Shown here: positions 1-12,676 of the stretch, one piece after another | Layout: each line of letters opens with the position of its first letter | Numbering within the stretch: the stretch's first letter is position 1 | DNA from: Absidia repens | Lineage: Eukaryota; Mucoromycota; Mucoromycetes; Mucorales; Cunninghamellaceae | Assembly (NCBI GenBank): GCA_002105175.1 | Contig: MCGE01000025.1 | Coordinates: forward strand, 62,001-126,000 | DNA length: 64,000 nucleotides | Reading direction: 5' to 3' | The notes under the pieces: generated by a model | The model's input: only the letters and a program-made list of their open reading frames with translations | Told to the model about the DNA's origin: nothing | Databases searched by the model: none | Program-made: the position numbers and the translations under genes

Positions 1-160
1 AGATTCGAGCTGACTACTCCCCATTAGTCTCCCTGTTAGTTTCCCGCATACTACCCCCATTAGATCCCTTCATTAGATCTCTTGTGACAATCAACCTTTC
101 GTCTTTAGTTTAGTACTTATCAATATGCTTCAATAAAATATGCATTTTTATTAGTTAACC
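1..160 (+). repeat. Degenerate B-like repeat module
   Basis: The stretch contains the TTAGTTTAGT ... TTCAATAAAATATG pattern that also occurs in the B modules near 57.48-57.54 kb and, less exactly, near 19.2 kb. It may be the right-hand end of an element lying mostly outside the window. The similarity was found by eye and is weak outside the AATAAA-containing core. Confidence 0.35.
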
Positions 161-840
161 ATCCTATGATCTATATGCCAGTGAGAGATGTCGTTATTGT
201 TGATTTATTTTAAGCGTCTTATTGAGAACTTGCTTTCTAGTTCATCCACCTCGTCCCTATTCCCCCCCCCTCCAAACCATAAACAAATTGTTAGATAGTC
301 CTGGATCATTTAATATAAAATGCAGGCATACTGTTGCTCTACGAATTAATACTAATAAACCTAGACCATGTCACCAGTGTAAATACCCCTATAAAATATT
401 ATAGTCTTCCCTTAACTAGACATACTGTATGCATCAGTTCGTCGTTTTTATCGCGTATGGCAGAATAATGATGAGAAACTCCCACCTATAAAAACCTAAA
501 ACAGAAAAAAATTCACTGACGCTCTGAGGACATGATACCAAAGATCGAGTTGATGCAGGTGTCAATACCTACACTGAATTTCTCCTCCTTCCCACACACA
601 CAAAGAAGTGCTCAGCCGCGGTGTTGCCTACCAAAATCCAACAAAATCCACACTTTAACAACAGCAACGCCTCTGGCACCAAATAGATCTTTTTTGTTTG
701 TTTGTTTGTTATTTGAAAGCCTTGGAACGTTTGAATCATGTATGATTATTTCTTTTTTGAACTGGGAGTGTAAAATGAACCTTGCCCGTATTTTCAGACT
801 TCGAAAAAGGTTTAGTGGGATTTATATATTCTCATACTTT

Positions 841-890
<50 letters not shown>

Positions 891-1545
891 AGATGGGTGT
901 GTGCAAAATAATAAGCAATAACGATCAGCGGCCGCTCTCAACGTTCAGTTTACTGTGCTGGATTTATAAATATTCAGCATGGGTGAGAAGGATTTCTTGA
1001 TTGGTTTAAAAATTCGTTGTGGTGGGCGCATGAGAAAAGTCCATTGAAGGACGCATAAAAAAAAAAAAATAGACGATAAAGATAAAAAAAAAAATATGAT
1101 GCTTGAGAAGCTCGATGGAAGGTTTTATTTTACCCGCATAGACGTTCTTTATTTTTTACTTGACTAATACACATGTGGTACACCTTTTTTTCTTTTTTTT
1201 TGGCACACTCATTCAACAAGACAAATTAGACCTGTTGTTTTATGGTACAACAGAAACCCACCTCGGCATCCCGTCCAACACTCTTAAAATTATGCTACTT
1301 GCCATAAACACGAGGCACTAGCCCAATCTCTGAAGTCAAAGTAATAATAATATAATAATAATTCAACTGCAAATTCAACCCACACTCTATTTTATTTCCA
1401 TCTTTGTCACTATTGATAAATCATTTTCTAACATTTCTAATTCTAATTCTAACATTTGTTGCCGTTTCCTGGAGAGCCACAAAATACAAGGGAAGTTAAT
1501 GACAATATTCGTTCCCTTGACCACCGTTCAGATGTTTTTTTACAC
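161..1545. other. Intergenic spacer with long poly(A) run
   Basis: No recognisable gene. There is a 48-nt A run at 842-889, shorter A/T runs near 1058, 1085 and 1187-1200, and a C-rich run near 265. Open frames here are short, many cross the homopolymer, and none resembles a protein I know. The right end is probably the 3' untranslated region of the valyl-tRNA synthetase, which ends at 1546. Confidence 0.6.
842..889. repeat. 48-nt poly(A) homopolymer
   Basis: Uninterrupted A run, the longest of many in this window. It lies in spacer DNA. It could be a retroposition tail, but no duplicated target site or source transcript is evident beside it. Confidence 0.9.
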
Positions 1546-3265
1546 TTACGTATTCTTTTCCTTCACTACGAGTGGCACCGCTTGGTCGTAGCCACTTTTA
1601 TTCATTTTGTCCTTGAGTTTTTCCAAATCTGCGTGAGTTTTGACCAATTTCTTGTTGAGAAGTTTCTTCCTTGATGCAATTGCTGATTGAAGATCCAAGC
1701 CATTGGTTGTGGCGCGCTCCAGTTGTGCTTGAATGATGTCAGCTGTAGGGATTAATATTTTCAACTTGCTATTAATGGCTTTGATTGTCCACTGCCCCGT
1801 CGCCGATGACTATATAAACAAGATAAATTGTCAAGTCCATATTAAAATAGCTGTATGATCTGTAATTACCTCTTGATCAGTGATTTGTATAGAGGATGCT
1901 TTGACAAATTTCTTGATATCATCGAGGTGTCGCTGCAATGGTCCAAGCGGGTCACGTAGGTTGGAATCATCGCACCAAATGACAAATGGCAATTCTTTCC
2001 CAATACTTATTTGGTGTCCTTGACGTAACGATCTTGATGCATGGATGATAGACAAAACAACCTAGAGATATAATATAACAAAACCCCACTTTAGCGTCGA
2101 TTTAATTTTATTTCCTATTTTGATAATACCTTGAAATGATTTTCAACATCTTCGTCGTAATGCGATGAAAATTGGTCAGGGGTAGGATATTGTTCCAGCA
2201 TTATACTTGGTGGACTCTGAGGAGAAGCCAACTGAGGTACTTTCAACTTCATGTGCTGCCAAAGTTCCTATATAAAAGAAAATGAGAGTCAGCCATCAAT
2301 GTGATCATGCTCAGGTTCTACTTACTTCAGAAACAAAGGGCATAAATGGATGAACCAATCGTAGGGACACGTCCATGCAAGTTTGTAATATAGAGAGAGT
2401 TGCAACCTATATGAATCATCAAATAAGAAATAAATCAAATCAGCAAGTATGGCCAATCACAGCAATATGGATTCCCAAACTCCTTCGATTGTTATTGTTT
2501 ACCTTGTCTTCGTTATCCAATTCCTTGCTGTTCAAGCTGGCTTTTGCAAATTCTACATACACATCACATACATCTTCCACGATGAAACGGCGTACAACAT
2601 CAGCAGCTTCAAAGAGTCGATAACTTTCAAACCCTTGTTGACATTTGGTGACGGTGTCGGCCATTCGAGACAGAATGAAACGATTGACAAGAGATAATTG
2701 AGGTGATGACAGAGTGGATAATACTGTGGTGCTACTAAGTGGTGTTGCATCATTATCTAATCGACCAAGGCCAAATTTGAAGAGGTTCCACAATTTGTTG
2801 CAAAAATGAGAGGTCTGAACCACATTAGAGATATCAAGGTTGATTTGCCGGGTCTACGTTAAAAAGAAATGAAACGAAAATGATGAGTTATATTTTTAGA
2901 CGTCTATGTATGGTAGGTATCGTATTTTTTTGTGTAAGGGAAGGCTGGAGAAGACGTTACCTGTTGAGTATAAGCTATCAAAGCATACCTTAGAGAGTCA
3001 GTACCACATGAGGGAATGCCATTAGGGTACTCCTTTTCCAAATTGCGAATGCTCCTAAAAAGGTGAAAACAATTCAGATAAACTGCGTATTTATTTTGTT
3101 TTGATTTGTTTTTAGTTTTACCGTCCAATTTCTTTTTCGGGAAGATTGCCACTGTATAGGTTTTTTTTCAAGGTATCAAGATCCACACCTTCTATCACAT
3201 GCAGAGGGTCAATGACATTCCCTAATGATTTGGACATTTTGCGTCCTTGTGCATCACGGACCTAT

Positions 3266-3306
<41 letters not shown>

Positions 3307-5795
3307 ATTAGGCGTCCGTTGTCACATGCCCTAAACCTTGTACTCTATTTTACCATGCCATGGAGATATATATCTTGGAATGGAGGAGACTTGACAAAAT
3401 GATTACAAAGCATTGCCATGCGAGCCACCCAAAAGAAGAGAATGTCGAAGCCAGTTTCCATCACTTGAAGAGGATATCGGTCCTTAAAAAAAGAGAGGGA
3501 AAATTAGATCATGAAGATCGACTGACCTGAGTTTCTAGTACGGAATGAATATAAAATATTTACCTGGTGTGGTTGCTCCCCAACTTGTCCTTTCCATCCC
3601 AAAGCAGACAACGGTAATAATCCAGACGAGAACCATGTATCCAAGACATCGTCATCCTATAGTTCTAGACGCATTAGTACACGACTATATATTTCGCAGA
3701 TCCACGTTTTTGCAATCGTTTTATATATAAATGTATACCTTCACTAGCGTGTATGGGGTGTCTTTGGAGTATCCATTTTTTTTTAACAAAGCAATAGCTT
3801 CGAGTTTTGCTTTCTCTTCATCAGACCCTACCACCCAAAGTTCTAAAAACGAAGCTGGGTATGAGAACAAACATTTTCAATGATATTATTTTTTCATTAC
3901 CTTTCACTGGCTGCTTTTGAGCTTGTAAGATGATTTGATAAGCAGGAATTTCATGTCCCCACCAAAGCTGACGAGAGATACACCAATCTTGAATATTATC
4001 CAACCAGCGATACCATTCTTGCACATGATGAGTGGGATAAATATTGACAGTTCCTGACTCGACCTGCTTTTTGGATACCTCCGCCATAGTTTTGCAGTTG
4101 ATATACCTATACATAAAACATGCATTAATAAGTATTGTTGTTGATCATTTTCTTCTCATTCCTTACCATTGAGGTTGTAAAAGTGGTTCAATGATATCGC
4201 CTGATCTTGAACAGACAGCAACACGCATGACATGCTTATCATCCTTGCCTTGATAGTAGCCCAATTGTTCCAGTTGATTGATGACAATTTTGCGAGCATC
4301 AAATCGATCTTGACCGACAAGTTCCACTACACCACAGTTGTCGTTCAGCTTTCCAAGTTTGTCAAATACAGAGATAATTGGTAAGCCATGTCGTTTTGCA
4401 CAAGCATAATCATTTGGATCGTGGGCTGGTGTAATCTATTGCATAGAGCAAAAGGAGGAGATAAGATATTTGTTTTTAATACGAATTGTTGCCTCCTTTT
4501 TGTGATTACCTTCACTACACCTGTTCCAAATTCCATATCTACTAGCTGATCATCACAGATAATGGGCAACGGTTTTTTCAGAATTGGGTGATAAACTTGT
4601 TTTCCATGTAGGCTCTATGAAAAGTAATAAGTGAGTATGTTTTTATCATTTTTCGTATCAGTTTTTTTTTTTTTTTTTTTTTTTGTTAGTTTACTTTACT
4701 TTATAACGAGGATCGTCGGGATGTACCGCCACTGCACAATCACCAAGCATAGTTTCGATTCTTGTTGTCGATATCACCAGTTCCTGAACACCACCAGGAA
4801 GAGGATCAAGCACAGGATATGCGAATTGATGAAGCACCCCAAATTCGACACTAAAAAAGTACAAAAATACGTATTTCAGATTCAATACATAAGAATACTA
4901 TCATTTACATCCACCTTTTAAAACTTACCCTTCCTTTTTTCCCGGAATCTGTACCATGGTACTACCTTCGACATCAATATAATCCACCTGTATGTATATA
5001 TAAAGAGAGAATTGAGTAATGATATTTAATCGCAATAACTATTCGTTGGTCTTACTTCAATATCAGATATCACTGTTTCCAGAGCGCAGCACCAATTGAC
5101 GAGCCTTGTGTCTCGATAAATTAGACCATCCTTGAACATTTGCATAAATGCATTTTCTACTGCTTCATATCGAGTCGGATCCATGGTAAAAAATGCATCA
5201 TCCCATGACACCGAGGCACCCATACGTCGAATTTGGTGTAGGATTTGATCCCCGTATTTTTGGCGCCATTTCCATATTTCGCCTACAAATGCCTTCCTGC
5301 CCAAGTCATGTCGTGTGAGTTGTCTGTCACGCATAAGCATTTTCTCCACCACCGACTGTGTACCAATACCGGCATGATCAGTGCCAGGAACCCATTTCAC
5401 CTTGTCGCCATTCATTCGTCGCCACCGAACAAGTGCGTCTTCAATGCTAAATGTGAGCGCATGCCCAATATGTAAAGACCCAGTGACATTTGGGGGAGGA
5501 GTGATCATCGTGAATGGAGATTTGTTGTCATTGTCTTTGGAAGGGTAATAATCAGAGCTGCTTGAAGTAAAGAATCCACGGGCTTCCCACCATTCATACC
5601 AGTCCTTTTCCACTATTTTGGAGTCGTAAGAAGAAAGCAGGGGTTTTGTTGGTTTCACAGCTTCTGTTGCTGACTTTTTGTAGTTACTGCGAATACTGCT
5701 TTGCTTGTCGTGAAGGGCTTTCGTAAAAGATAGGCCACTGTTGGCGAGTGCATGGGCCGCAACCACAATCTACCCTTTGATGAATAAATCGTCAT
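1546..5795 (-). CDS. VAS1: Valine--tRNA ligase (multi-exon)
   Basis: Charges tRNA-Val with valine. Read on the minus strand, the exons give a class I synthetase in correct order: [14 protein letters not shown] (HIGH motif, about 5520-5450), [13 protein letters not shown], the [10 protein letters not shown] editing-domain signature near 4740, the [18 protein letters not shown] core near 3400-3640, and KMSKSLGN near 3220-3245. An anticodon-binding region and a C-terminal Lys-rich coiled coil ([19 protein letters not shown]) follow, ending VVKEKNT with the stop at 1546. At least 12 short introns interrupt it. The start is uncertain. The first large exon opens only on GTG at 5766. An ATG at 5795 (MTIYSSK) joins in frame if a roughly 57-nt intron is removed, entering at KALHDKQ. 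In yeast one VAS1 gene makes both cytosolic and mitochondrial forms by alternative starts, and that could apply here. Confidence 0.93.
3267..3304. repeat. 38-nt poly(A) run in valyl-tRNA synthetase intron
   Basis: On the coding (minus) strand this is a T run just upstream of the acceptor for the exon encoding [15 protein letters not shown], so it may serve as an exaggerated polypyrimidine tract. Confidence 0.8.
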
Positions 5796-5852
5796 TATGC
5801 CAGAAGAACAAGGCAATTAAAAAGATCAAAAGACAGAAGGAAAAAAAGTTAC

Positions 5853-5883
<31 letters not shown>

Positions 5884-6350
5884 AAGCGAAGCAGAAAAGT
5901 CCGACCAGGTTAATCAGGGTGATCGTGACTATTGGCTTTTTTGTCTATACACAGACAATGGAAAAAGGTTATTATAGCTATTGCAAATACACCTTTTTTT
6001 TTTATTATTTATTTTTTGGTGAGAATAAATTAGCAACGTCCTCATTTTATTTCATACCGTCCTAAAAATTCAAGCATGTTGCCCCAAAAGACAATCACTT
6101 CCTCTTAATTTTCAGTCCCCATTGTCCAAAACAAAACTAAACTTTGTCTCTATTGAAACTTGAAAAATTGTATGCATAAATATCATCTGTATAGCTGACG
6201 GTAGTTTTCGATTTTTTTGAGCCTTGCATCATATTTTGGTGAGGGCAACCAAAAACGCGCGCGCGTCGGAGATAGAAAATATTTGAAAAGAATGGCAATC
6301 ACTGCGCTTCATGTTTTTGTACCTTTTTCTTTTATTCCACTGTCGATTTT
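5796..6350. promoter_or_regulatory. Divergent promoter region, VAS1 / ZGRF1-like helicase
   Basis: A 0.55-kb spacer between two divergent genes, so it should carry both promoters. It includes a 28-nt A run (5853-5880) and a GC-rich alternating CG palindrome at 6255-6266 close to the helicase start. Confidence 0.6.
6255..6266. promoter_or_regulatory. MCB-like palindrome (ACGCGCGCGCGT)
   Basis: A 12-bp perfect palindrome in otherwise AT-rich DNA, about 85 bp upstream of the helicase ATG. Both ends read ACGCG, the core of the MluI cell-cycle box bound by MBF-type factors that drive G1/S expression of DNA-replication and repair genes. Function here is inferred from the motif and the downstream gene. 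Confidence 0.4.
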
Positions 6351-9300
6351 ATGGCTGATCAGCGAAATACAAGTTCACAATTTACTGTGTTATTCACTTC
6401 ACAGAAATCGAAAAAACACAAAACGTGGCAAGATGGTAAGTGGAATCTCGCTTCACAAAAGCGAATACAAGTTAATTGTTGACCTTTTTTTCTTTTTCTT
6501 TTTTGGGCGAACTTCCAACCTTTCCAGGAACTATCACATACTACAACCTGAACAAAAAAGTAAGCTCGTCTTTTACACAATATCAATTTTGTCCTCTTTT
6601 CTTAATACATATAATATATTTTTAGATTGTGCTGACTGACGAAAAAGGCTATGACATTGACAGGTAATTATATACATGACAGCCGTAAAGACAAAGATTG
6701 ATCTAACTTCTTGTCTTTATCATGTAGAAAATTCTCAAGAACTGGTGCTCCTGATGTTGGCGACGAAATTGAATTCGATATGCACATTGTAACTGTTGAA
6801 TCAATACATATAGACGTACCTGAATATCACCAACAACAGCAGCACGATGTCACACCGCTGATCGTTTTGGACGGCCCAGCTGCGTCAACTGAACGACCTA
6901 CTGTACTACCATCTTCATCAGCAAGATCAATCCGTGGAAACAACTCATACAGCATAGCAAATAGAACGTCGACACTGGAAAATGACTACAGACTTGCCAG
7001 GCGGAGGCTTCAACGATCCAGTAGCGGAATCAATGCATCAAACTTGACTCGGCCTCGAGCAAACCCCAGACCAATAGCCTTGCCAAATCCTCCACTGGAA
7101 CCAACAGTTGTGGAGCAACCTTTAGTCACTCAACGATCAAGCGAAAACGGGCACTACATAGCTTCAAAATCTGTCGAAGGGCATGCTTCAACGATCAATC
7201 TCCAATATGAATCAACTTCGACTGATCAACTCATATCGGACGACCAACAACTAGGACACCAGCAATATTCATTTGATAGTATAGCGCCACAAAACGACCA
7301 TCAACCATCGGAAGTACAATCTATACAAGCAACAAAGCCAACCCAATTCAATAAAATACCGCCACTCCTGACGGATCACCAACACCGCCATGCCGCGATT
7401 GTAGCTCATGTACCCAAATCTCCTGAAAGCTCCTCCAGGTAGAACTAGAAAAAAGACGAGATGGTGGGATGATCTACTTATGCTCCTTTTTGTTTTTATT
7501 TTTTTGCTCTTCCGTATGCTTCTGCCAATGGAAAGTGTTCCCTTTACGACCAACATCGACACACCTACGCTAACAAATAAAATGGCAGCATCATCAAGTA
7601 CATTATCTCGTTCACCAAGTACCATCACTACTTTACCTTCTCGATCAGATGCTTGTCCACCTGGTGATTCAACTATTGATCAACGACACCTATTGGACGA
7701 CCAGAACTCAATAAGAAATATAGATATCAATGCCACAGCCAACGCTCCATCAACAGATACCGATAGCACCAAACGGAGGACAGGAAATGACATCAATGTA
7801 CGTATAGGCACAAAAAAAAAAAAAGATAACTTGACATTACACCATGTGTGGCATTTGGGTATTTGTTACTAAACCAATTTTGTATTGACTTAGAGTGCTA
7901 CTCCAAAGCGAATAAGGGTTGGATTATCAAAACGAACAGGGCAAACGTCATCGCATATTGGTGTAGTGACAAATTCTTCTCCTGGGATCAATATCAATCA
8001 ACGCAACATCTCTTCATCGAATTCTTCACAAATACCAAGGGATTATTCGGAGTGTGATCAACCTTCTGCAAAAAATGCGTAAGTTAAGGAAAAACAGACA
8101 AACAAACATACAAACATACAACATAGATAACACTAAAATCATTTTTATTATTTTGTAGTTCACCATCCTCTGGTGTAGCTTTTATACGGGCATCTCGAGT
8201 TGTTATTGATGAACAAGGCCAGTCGACAACCTCTGAAGAATTAGCATCATCAAGCGCAACTTCTTCGTAAGTGATTACTGATACTATTATCAAAATTCAT
8301 CCAGAAAGAGGTTACTTAAACGTTTTTGCTTGTACTGCTTTAGACATGCACCGAAACGATTCAAAGTTCCTTATGCTGATGGAATGTAAGTAGACTAAAT
8401 CAATCAAAGAATTTACGTTATATATGGTACTAACTTGCTATCTTCTTTTTTTGATTCTTTTCTTTAAAAACAAAAATATTATAGATCTGTCCCACTCGTC
8501 TTACAATTCCCGACAATGGAAAGAGCAATGGCCGTGATCAAAACAAAACGATTACCAAAAAGAACGAAAGTGACTCCAACGCAATTTGTAAGTAGCTTAA
8601 TATGTATTTGTAGAAGTTGATTTGATAGCTGTTCATCGATTTCTTTTTTTAATAGACAAATACTATGCAATATAAGGATATTTTCAAAAGAATGATTCAT
8701 GAACATTTACAGGTATAGAAATTCAAATAAATCAATATATATATGTATCCAATGCTAACTTTACTCTATACCTAGATCATGCTCTTGAATAATGCCTTGC
8801 ACTTTTATTCCAATCTATCCACTGCCAATCCAAATGCCTTGGAGCGCCATTTTAGATCGAAAGGTCTCAGTTTTTATCAAAACTGTCAATTGAAGAAGTA
8901 AGTGAATTTAAGTGAAGCATACACAAACAGATTAACCATTTATTTTCCTTTTTCTACCTACAATAGCAATAATCGCTCGATTTCTGGCTCAAGCTTTTGT
9001 CTAACATTGAAAAATCGTGAAAACTCTTATAAGTACGGCAAAGGTAGGCAAGAAAAAATATATAGATAAATGACACTACAAAGATATAACTAAACGCATT
9101 CTTTATCTATTTTACACTTATGTTGCAGACGATATTTGGGTAGTTTCTAATGTGTTGGCTTTTGATGCAAGTTCGACTTTCCTGGCTCGAAGTACATTTT
9201 ACGGCCCTTCATCAAACGGTTCTCTCGAGGTAGACGTCCTTTTCTTTTTGTAATCATTGAACTGAGGATTTACTTCATGTTCCTCCATATTCTTTTATTA

Positions 9301-9425
9301 TAGATTGAATGCATCACTCCACGTGATACCCGGGTGGCTTCCAATATGATCTTAGGTTGTTCAACTGTATTTGCTTTACGCACAATATCTGCTAATACGG
9401 AATATATGATGTTGGGTGAGCGATC

Positions 9426-9465
<40 letters not shown>

Positions 9466-12400
9466 AAAGGAATTGAATCAACCCCATGCTCATTGTCGTA
9501 CTCTGATATCTTTGGATTCCTATAGATTCTTTGGAAATGCCTTTGGATCAATTACCATTATTACCAAGCCTTCTGAAGCCTCGCAAGAAGAAGCAACAAC
9601 CTGAACCCTTGCACACACCGAAAATCGCGGCCATTCATCTCACTTCCTATGACAATATCAATGTACAAGCAAAACTTGATGAAACGACTCGTGAATACAG
9701 TCTCAATATGGACCAACAAAGGTAAAAACCATATATGTATGATAGAAATATATAGTAGGCTTAAATTCATTTATATATACACGTATGTATATATTGTTAC
9801 TAGTGTCCTCCAGGCTGTGGCGAAATCACTTATTATATCTCCCGGATGGAACGAAGTAGCCGAAGAAGCTATCACTTTGGTACATGGTAATTCTTGCAAA
9901 AAATAGAAAAATTGGAAGCTCTTAAACATTGAATGCATCATTTGACACTGACACTTTTGCATCTATTTTATGTTCCAATTACTAGGTGTCTTTGGATCAG
10001 GGAAAAGGTAAATGAAATTCATCATTTGTACTGGTCAAGACCAATTTGATGCTAACATTTCATTTCTCCCTTCACATCTTTAGTTTTCTAGCAGCCGTGT
10101 TGGTTATTTTTATACGTGATATCATTGATACAGCGAACCGTCATCGAGAGCCTGAAGATCAAATTGTGTTTCGCATAATGATATCCTGTTTTACGGTAAT
10201 ATTAGGAAAACTGACAATGAATATATATATATATATATATTACTCACATTAGTATTTTATAGAATGTTGCCGTTGATCGGATTCTTACAGTAAGTTCGTC
10301 ATTATTTTCGTTACTGGCGGTCTACTAAACTCTCGTTTTCTTGTAGATCTTGGTCAAGCTGGGATACGACGAATTCGTTCGGATTGGAAGGTATAAAAAA
10401 AAAAAAAAAAAAAAAAAAAAGAGGGAGGAGAAGGAGGACAGGATCAATAAGAACACTCACGCCATCTTTTTTCTATCCTTAGTTTGAAAAAGATATCCAA
10501 GAACCTGCTACCCTACACCATTAAAGCCAAAATATCCGGAAATGATGGTAATATGGATGCATAATTTCATATTTTCAGTCACGATACTGACTTTTTATTT
10601 AATACTATTACCACCCTTATAGAACTCAAGGAACTCGAACATATGCTTGAAGATCCTCAAAATTCAGAGGAAGAAACAGACAATATCGCCAATGCGATCC
10701 AAAGATTCAGAAGATGTGAAAACATGCTGGAACTACACAAAGCAGATGTTGTTGGTAAACTATTTCATATGATCAGGAGGTTTTATTCCAGTTACTGATT
10801 TCATTTTTATCCATTTAGGCACTACATGTAGCGCTTCTTGTTTTGAAATATTTAGTGAATCGCAATTTCCCTTTATTTTGATGGATGAATGCTCACAGGT
10901 GATGGAGCCTCTCTCCATGGTGCCTCTTCTTCGATTCAAATGCAGCAAAATGGTGATGATTGGTGATCCTAAGCAGGTAATAAAAATAGACTTTCGTCTA
11001 AAAAAAAACAGTACGCAATTCGTTTAATTTTGTATTGGCATCTAGCTTCCTCCCACAGTAGCAACGCAGGCCGATGAAAACAATCCAGGACTAGGACTTG
11101 ACAAATCCCTTTTTAGTCGACTGATAGAGGTAAAAATTGGTGAATAAATTATTTTATGCATAACCATATTGTTGACCCACCGGAACACTTATTTTTAATC
11201 TTGTATTTGAATGCTTGTATCTCAGATGGGAACTCCGGTAAGTACTCGAAATCACATTATGCAGATTTATTTTTTATCGAAACTAAACACTATTTTCCTT
11301 ATTTTACTTTTTATATCTGACTGTCAATAGGCTATCATGCTTCGTACTCAATACCGGGTAGGATGAAATTCCGTTTAGTTTATTCATTGCAATCTTTACT
11401 TACTTGATTACTTTTCTTAGTGCCACCCTAGCATTTCTGGTATTAGCAATAATCTCTTTTATGACCGACAATTGCTGAATGGATCAAATGTAGAAACACG
11501 ACCCCCTCTCCTGAATGGGCTTCCTCCGTTATTATTCGTGGACGTTATGGGGAATGTAATACAAAAAAATATGCAACGAAAATTGTCTTCACTGGATATT
11601 TACCCCCCGCCCATCCTTCCATTTTATTTTATCATTCTAGGAACAAAAATCCATTGGCAATTCCTATTGGAATCAAGATGAAGTGATCACTATTGCCCAT
11701 ATAATACAAGGTCTATCTAAACTAGAAATACATTCGTCTGATATTGGAATCATTTCTCTATGTAAGCAGTGTCCAGAAAAAGAAGAAGCAATGACTGAAA
11801 TTGATTTTTTCCATTGATAGATAAGGAACAAGCGGACAAGATTCAAGCTTACTTGGCGAACAACTTCCAAAAATCATTACAAAACATTCAGGTAAGCCAA
11901 GCGAAAGAAAATAATTACAAAAGTAGACAGCTATATTAAACTCGATCTTTCTCTTTCTTATATATATAACTAGATATCAACTGTCGATGCATTTCAGGTA
12001 AAGGGGAAAAAAGAGAGACGGTCAAGTCAAATTACGGTATATGTTATAGCACTAATAACGAATTTCTCTTCCTTTTACTTAGGGTGCAGAAAAAGAAATC
12101 ATCATTCTTTCAACGGTGCGAACTTCCAGCAGTGGGTTTATTGACAAGCATCCTCGGGTCAACGTTGCTTTAACAAGAGCAAAAAGGTAATGAAAATCAA
12201 ATGATAAAATATAGAAAAAAAAAAAGTAACAAAAATTAAAGCAATTCCTTTGACCAATACTTTACTCTATCATTTAGACATCTGATTATTTCAGGAAGCA
12301 GGAATCTTTTATCCAGCAACGACCTTTGGTCAAAAGTCATCTCACAATGTCAAGGTAGTATAAATAGATATGTATATGTCAAAATGAATATAAAATCCCG

Positions 12401-12513
12401 ATTCGTTGACACTTTTTTTTTTTTTTTTTTTTGAAGACAAAGTGGTGTCTATGCATGAAATCGCTTCACTCATTTCAGACTTGCAACCTTCGGATACGGA
12501 TATGATACCCTAA
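6351..12513 (+). CDS. ZGRF1-like SF1 DNA helicase (DUF2439 + UPF1-type helicase)
   Basis: The first exon begins MADQRNTSSQFTVLFTSQK and continues KSKKHKTWQDG-TITYYNLNKK-IVLTDEKGYDIDR-KFSRTGAPDVGDEIE, a DUF2439 domain like the N-terminus of ZGRF1 and yeast Mte1/Dbl2. A Ser/Thr/Gln-rich linker follows (about residues 80-480). The C-terminal half is a superfamily 1 helicase: GVFGSGKS (Walker A, about 9986-10090), FTNVAVDRIL, MDECSQV (Walker B), MIGDPKQLPPT, RTQYRCHP, STVDAFQGAEKEI and RVNVALTRAK. I count about 33 exons and roughly 1,200 residues. Five exons are very small (22, 27, 12, 27 and 24 nt). ZGRF1 proteins help RAD51-dependent recombination and crosslink repair. I see no GRF zinc finger, which the animal protein carries. 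The 3' end converges on SAP30BP. Confidence 0.9.
9427..9464. repeat. 38-nt poly(A) run in helicase intron
   Basis: Lies just inside the donor end of the intron after the exon encoding ISANTEYMML. Because A runs also occur near acceptors as T runs, orientation relative to splicing is not fixed. Confidence 0.8.
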
Positions 12514-12670
12514 AGAGCATTCAAGAGCATTCAAATCCGCCGTCAACCTGCCCCAATACATAATTCCTCTGCCCACTTCACCCACATAACATTTACACCA
12601 TCATCCCTAGTATAGTACCGTATAGTAGTCTAGTTTGTATATAGCCTTTATTTTTTATTTTTATTAAATC

Positions 12671-12676
12671 AATAAA
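12671..12676 (+). terminator. Polyadenylation signal of helicase gene
   Basis: AATAAA about 160 nt after the helicase stop codon, in a T-rich 3' flank. It lies 200 nt before the end of the convergent SAP30BP-like gene. Confidence 0.55.

Noticed and set aside
532..1000. Overlapping 129- and 72-codon frames with poly-Lys
   Set aside because: They owe their length to the 48-nt A run. No known similarity.
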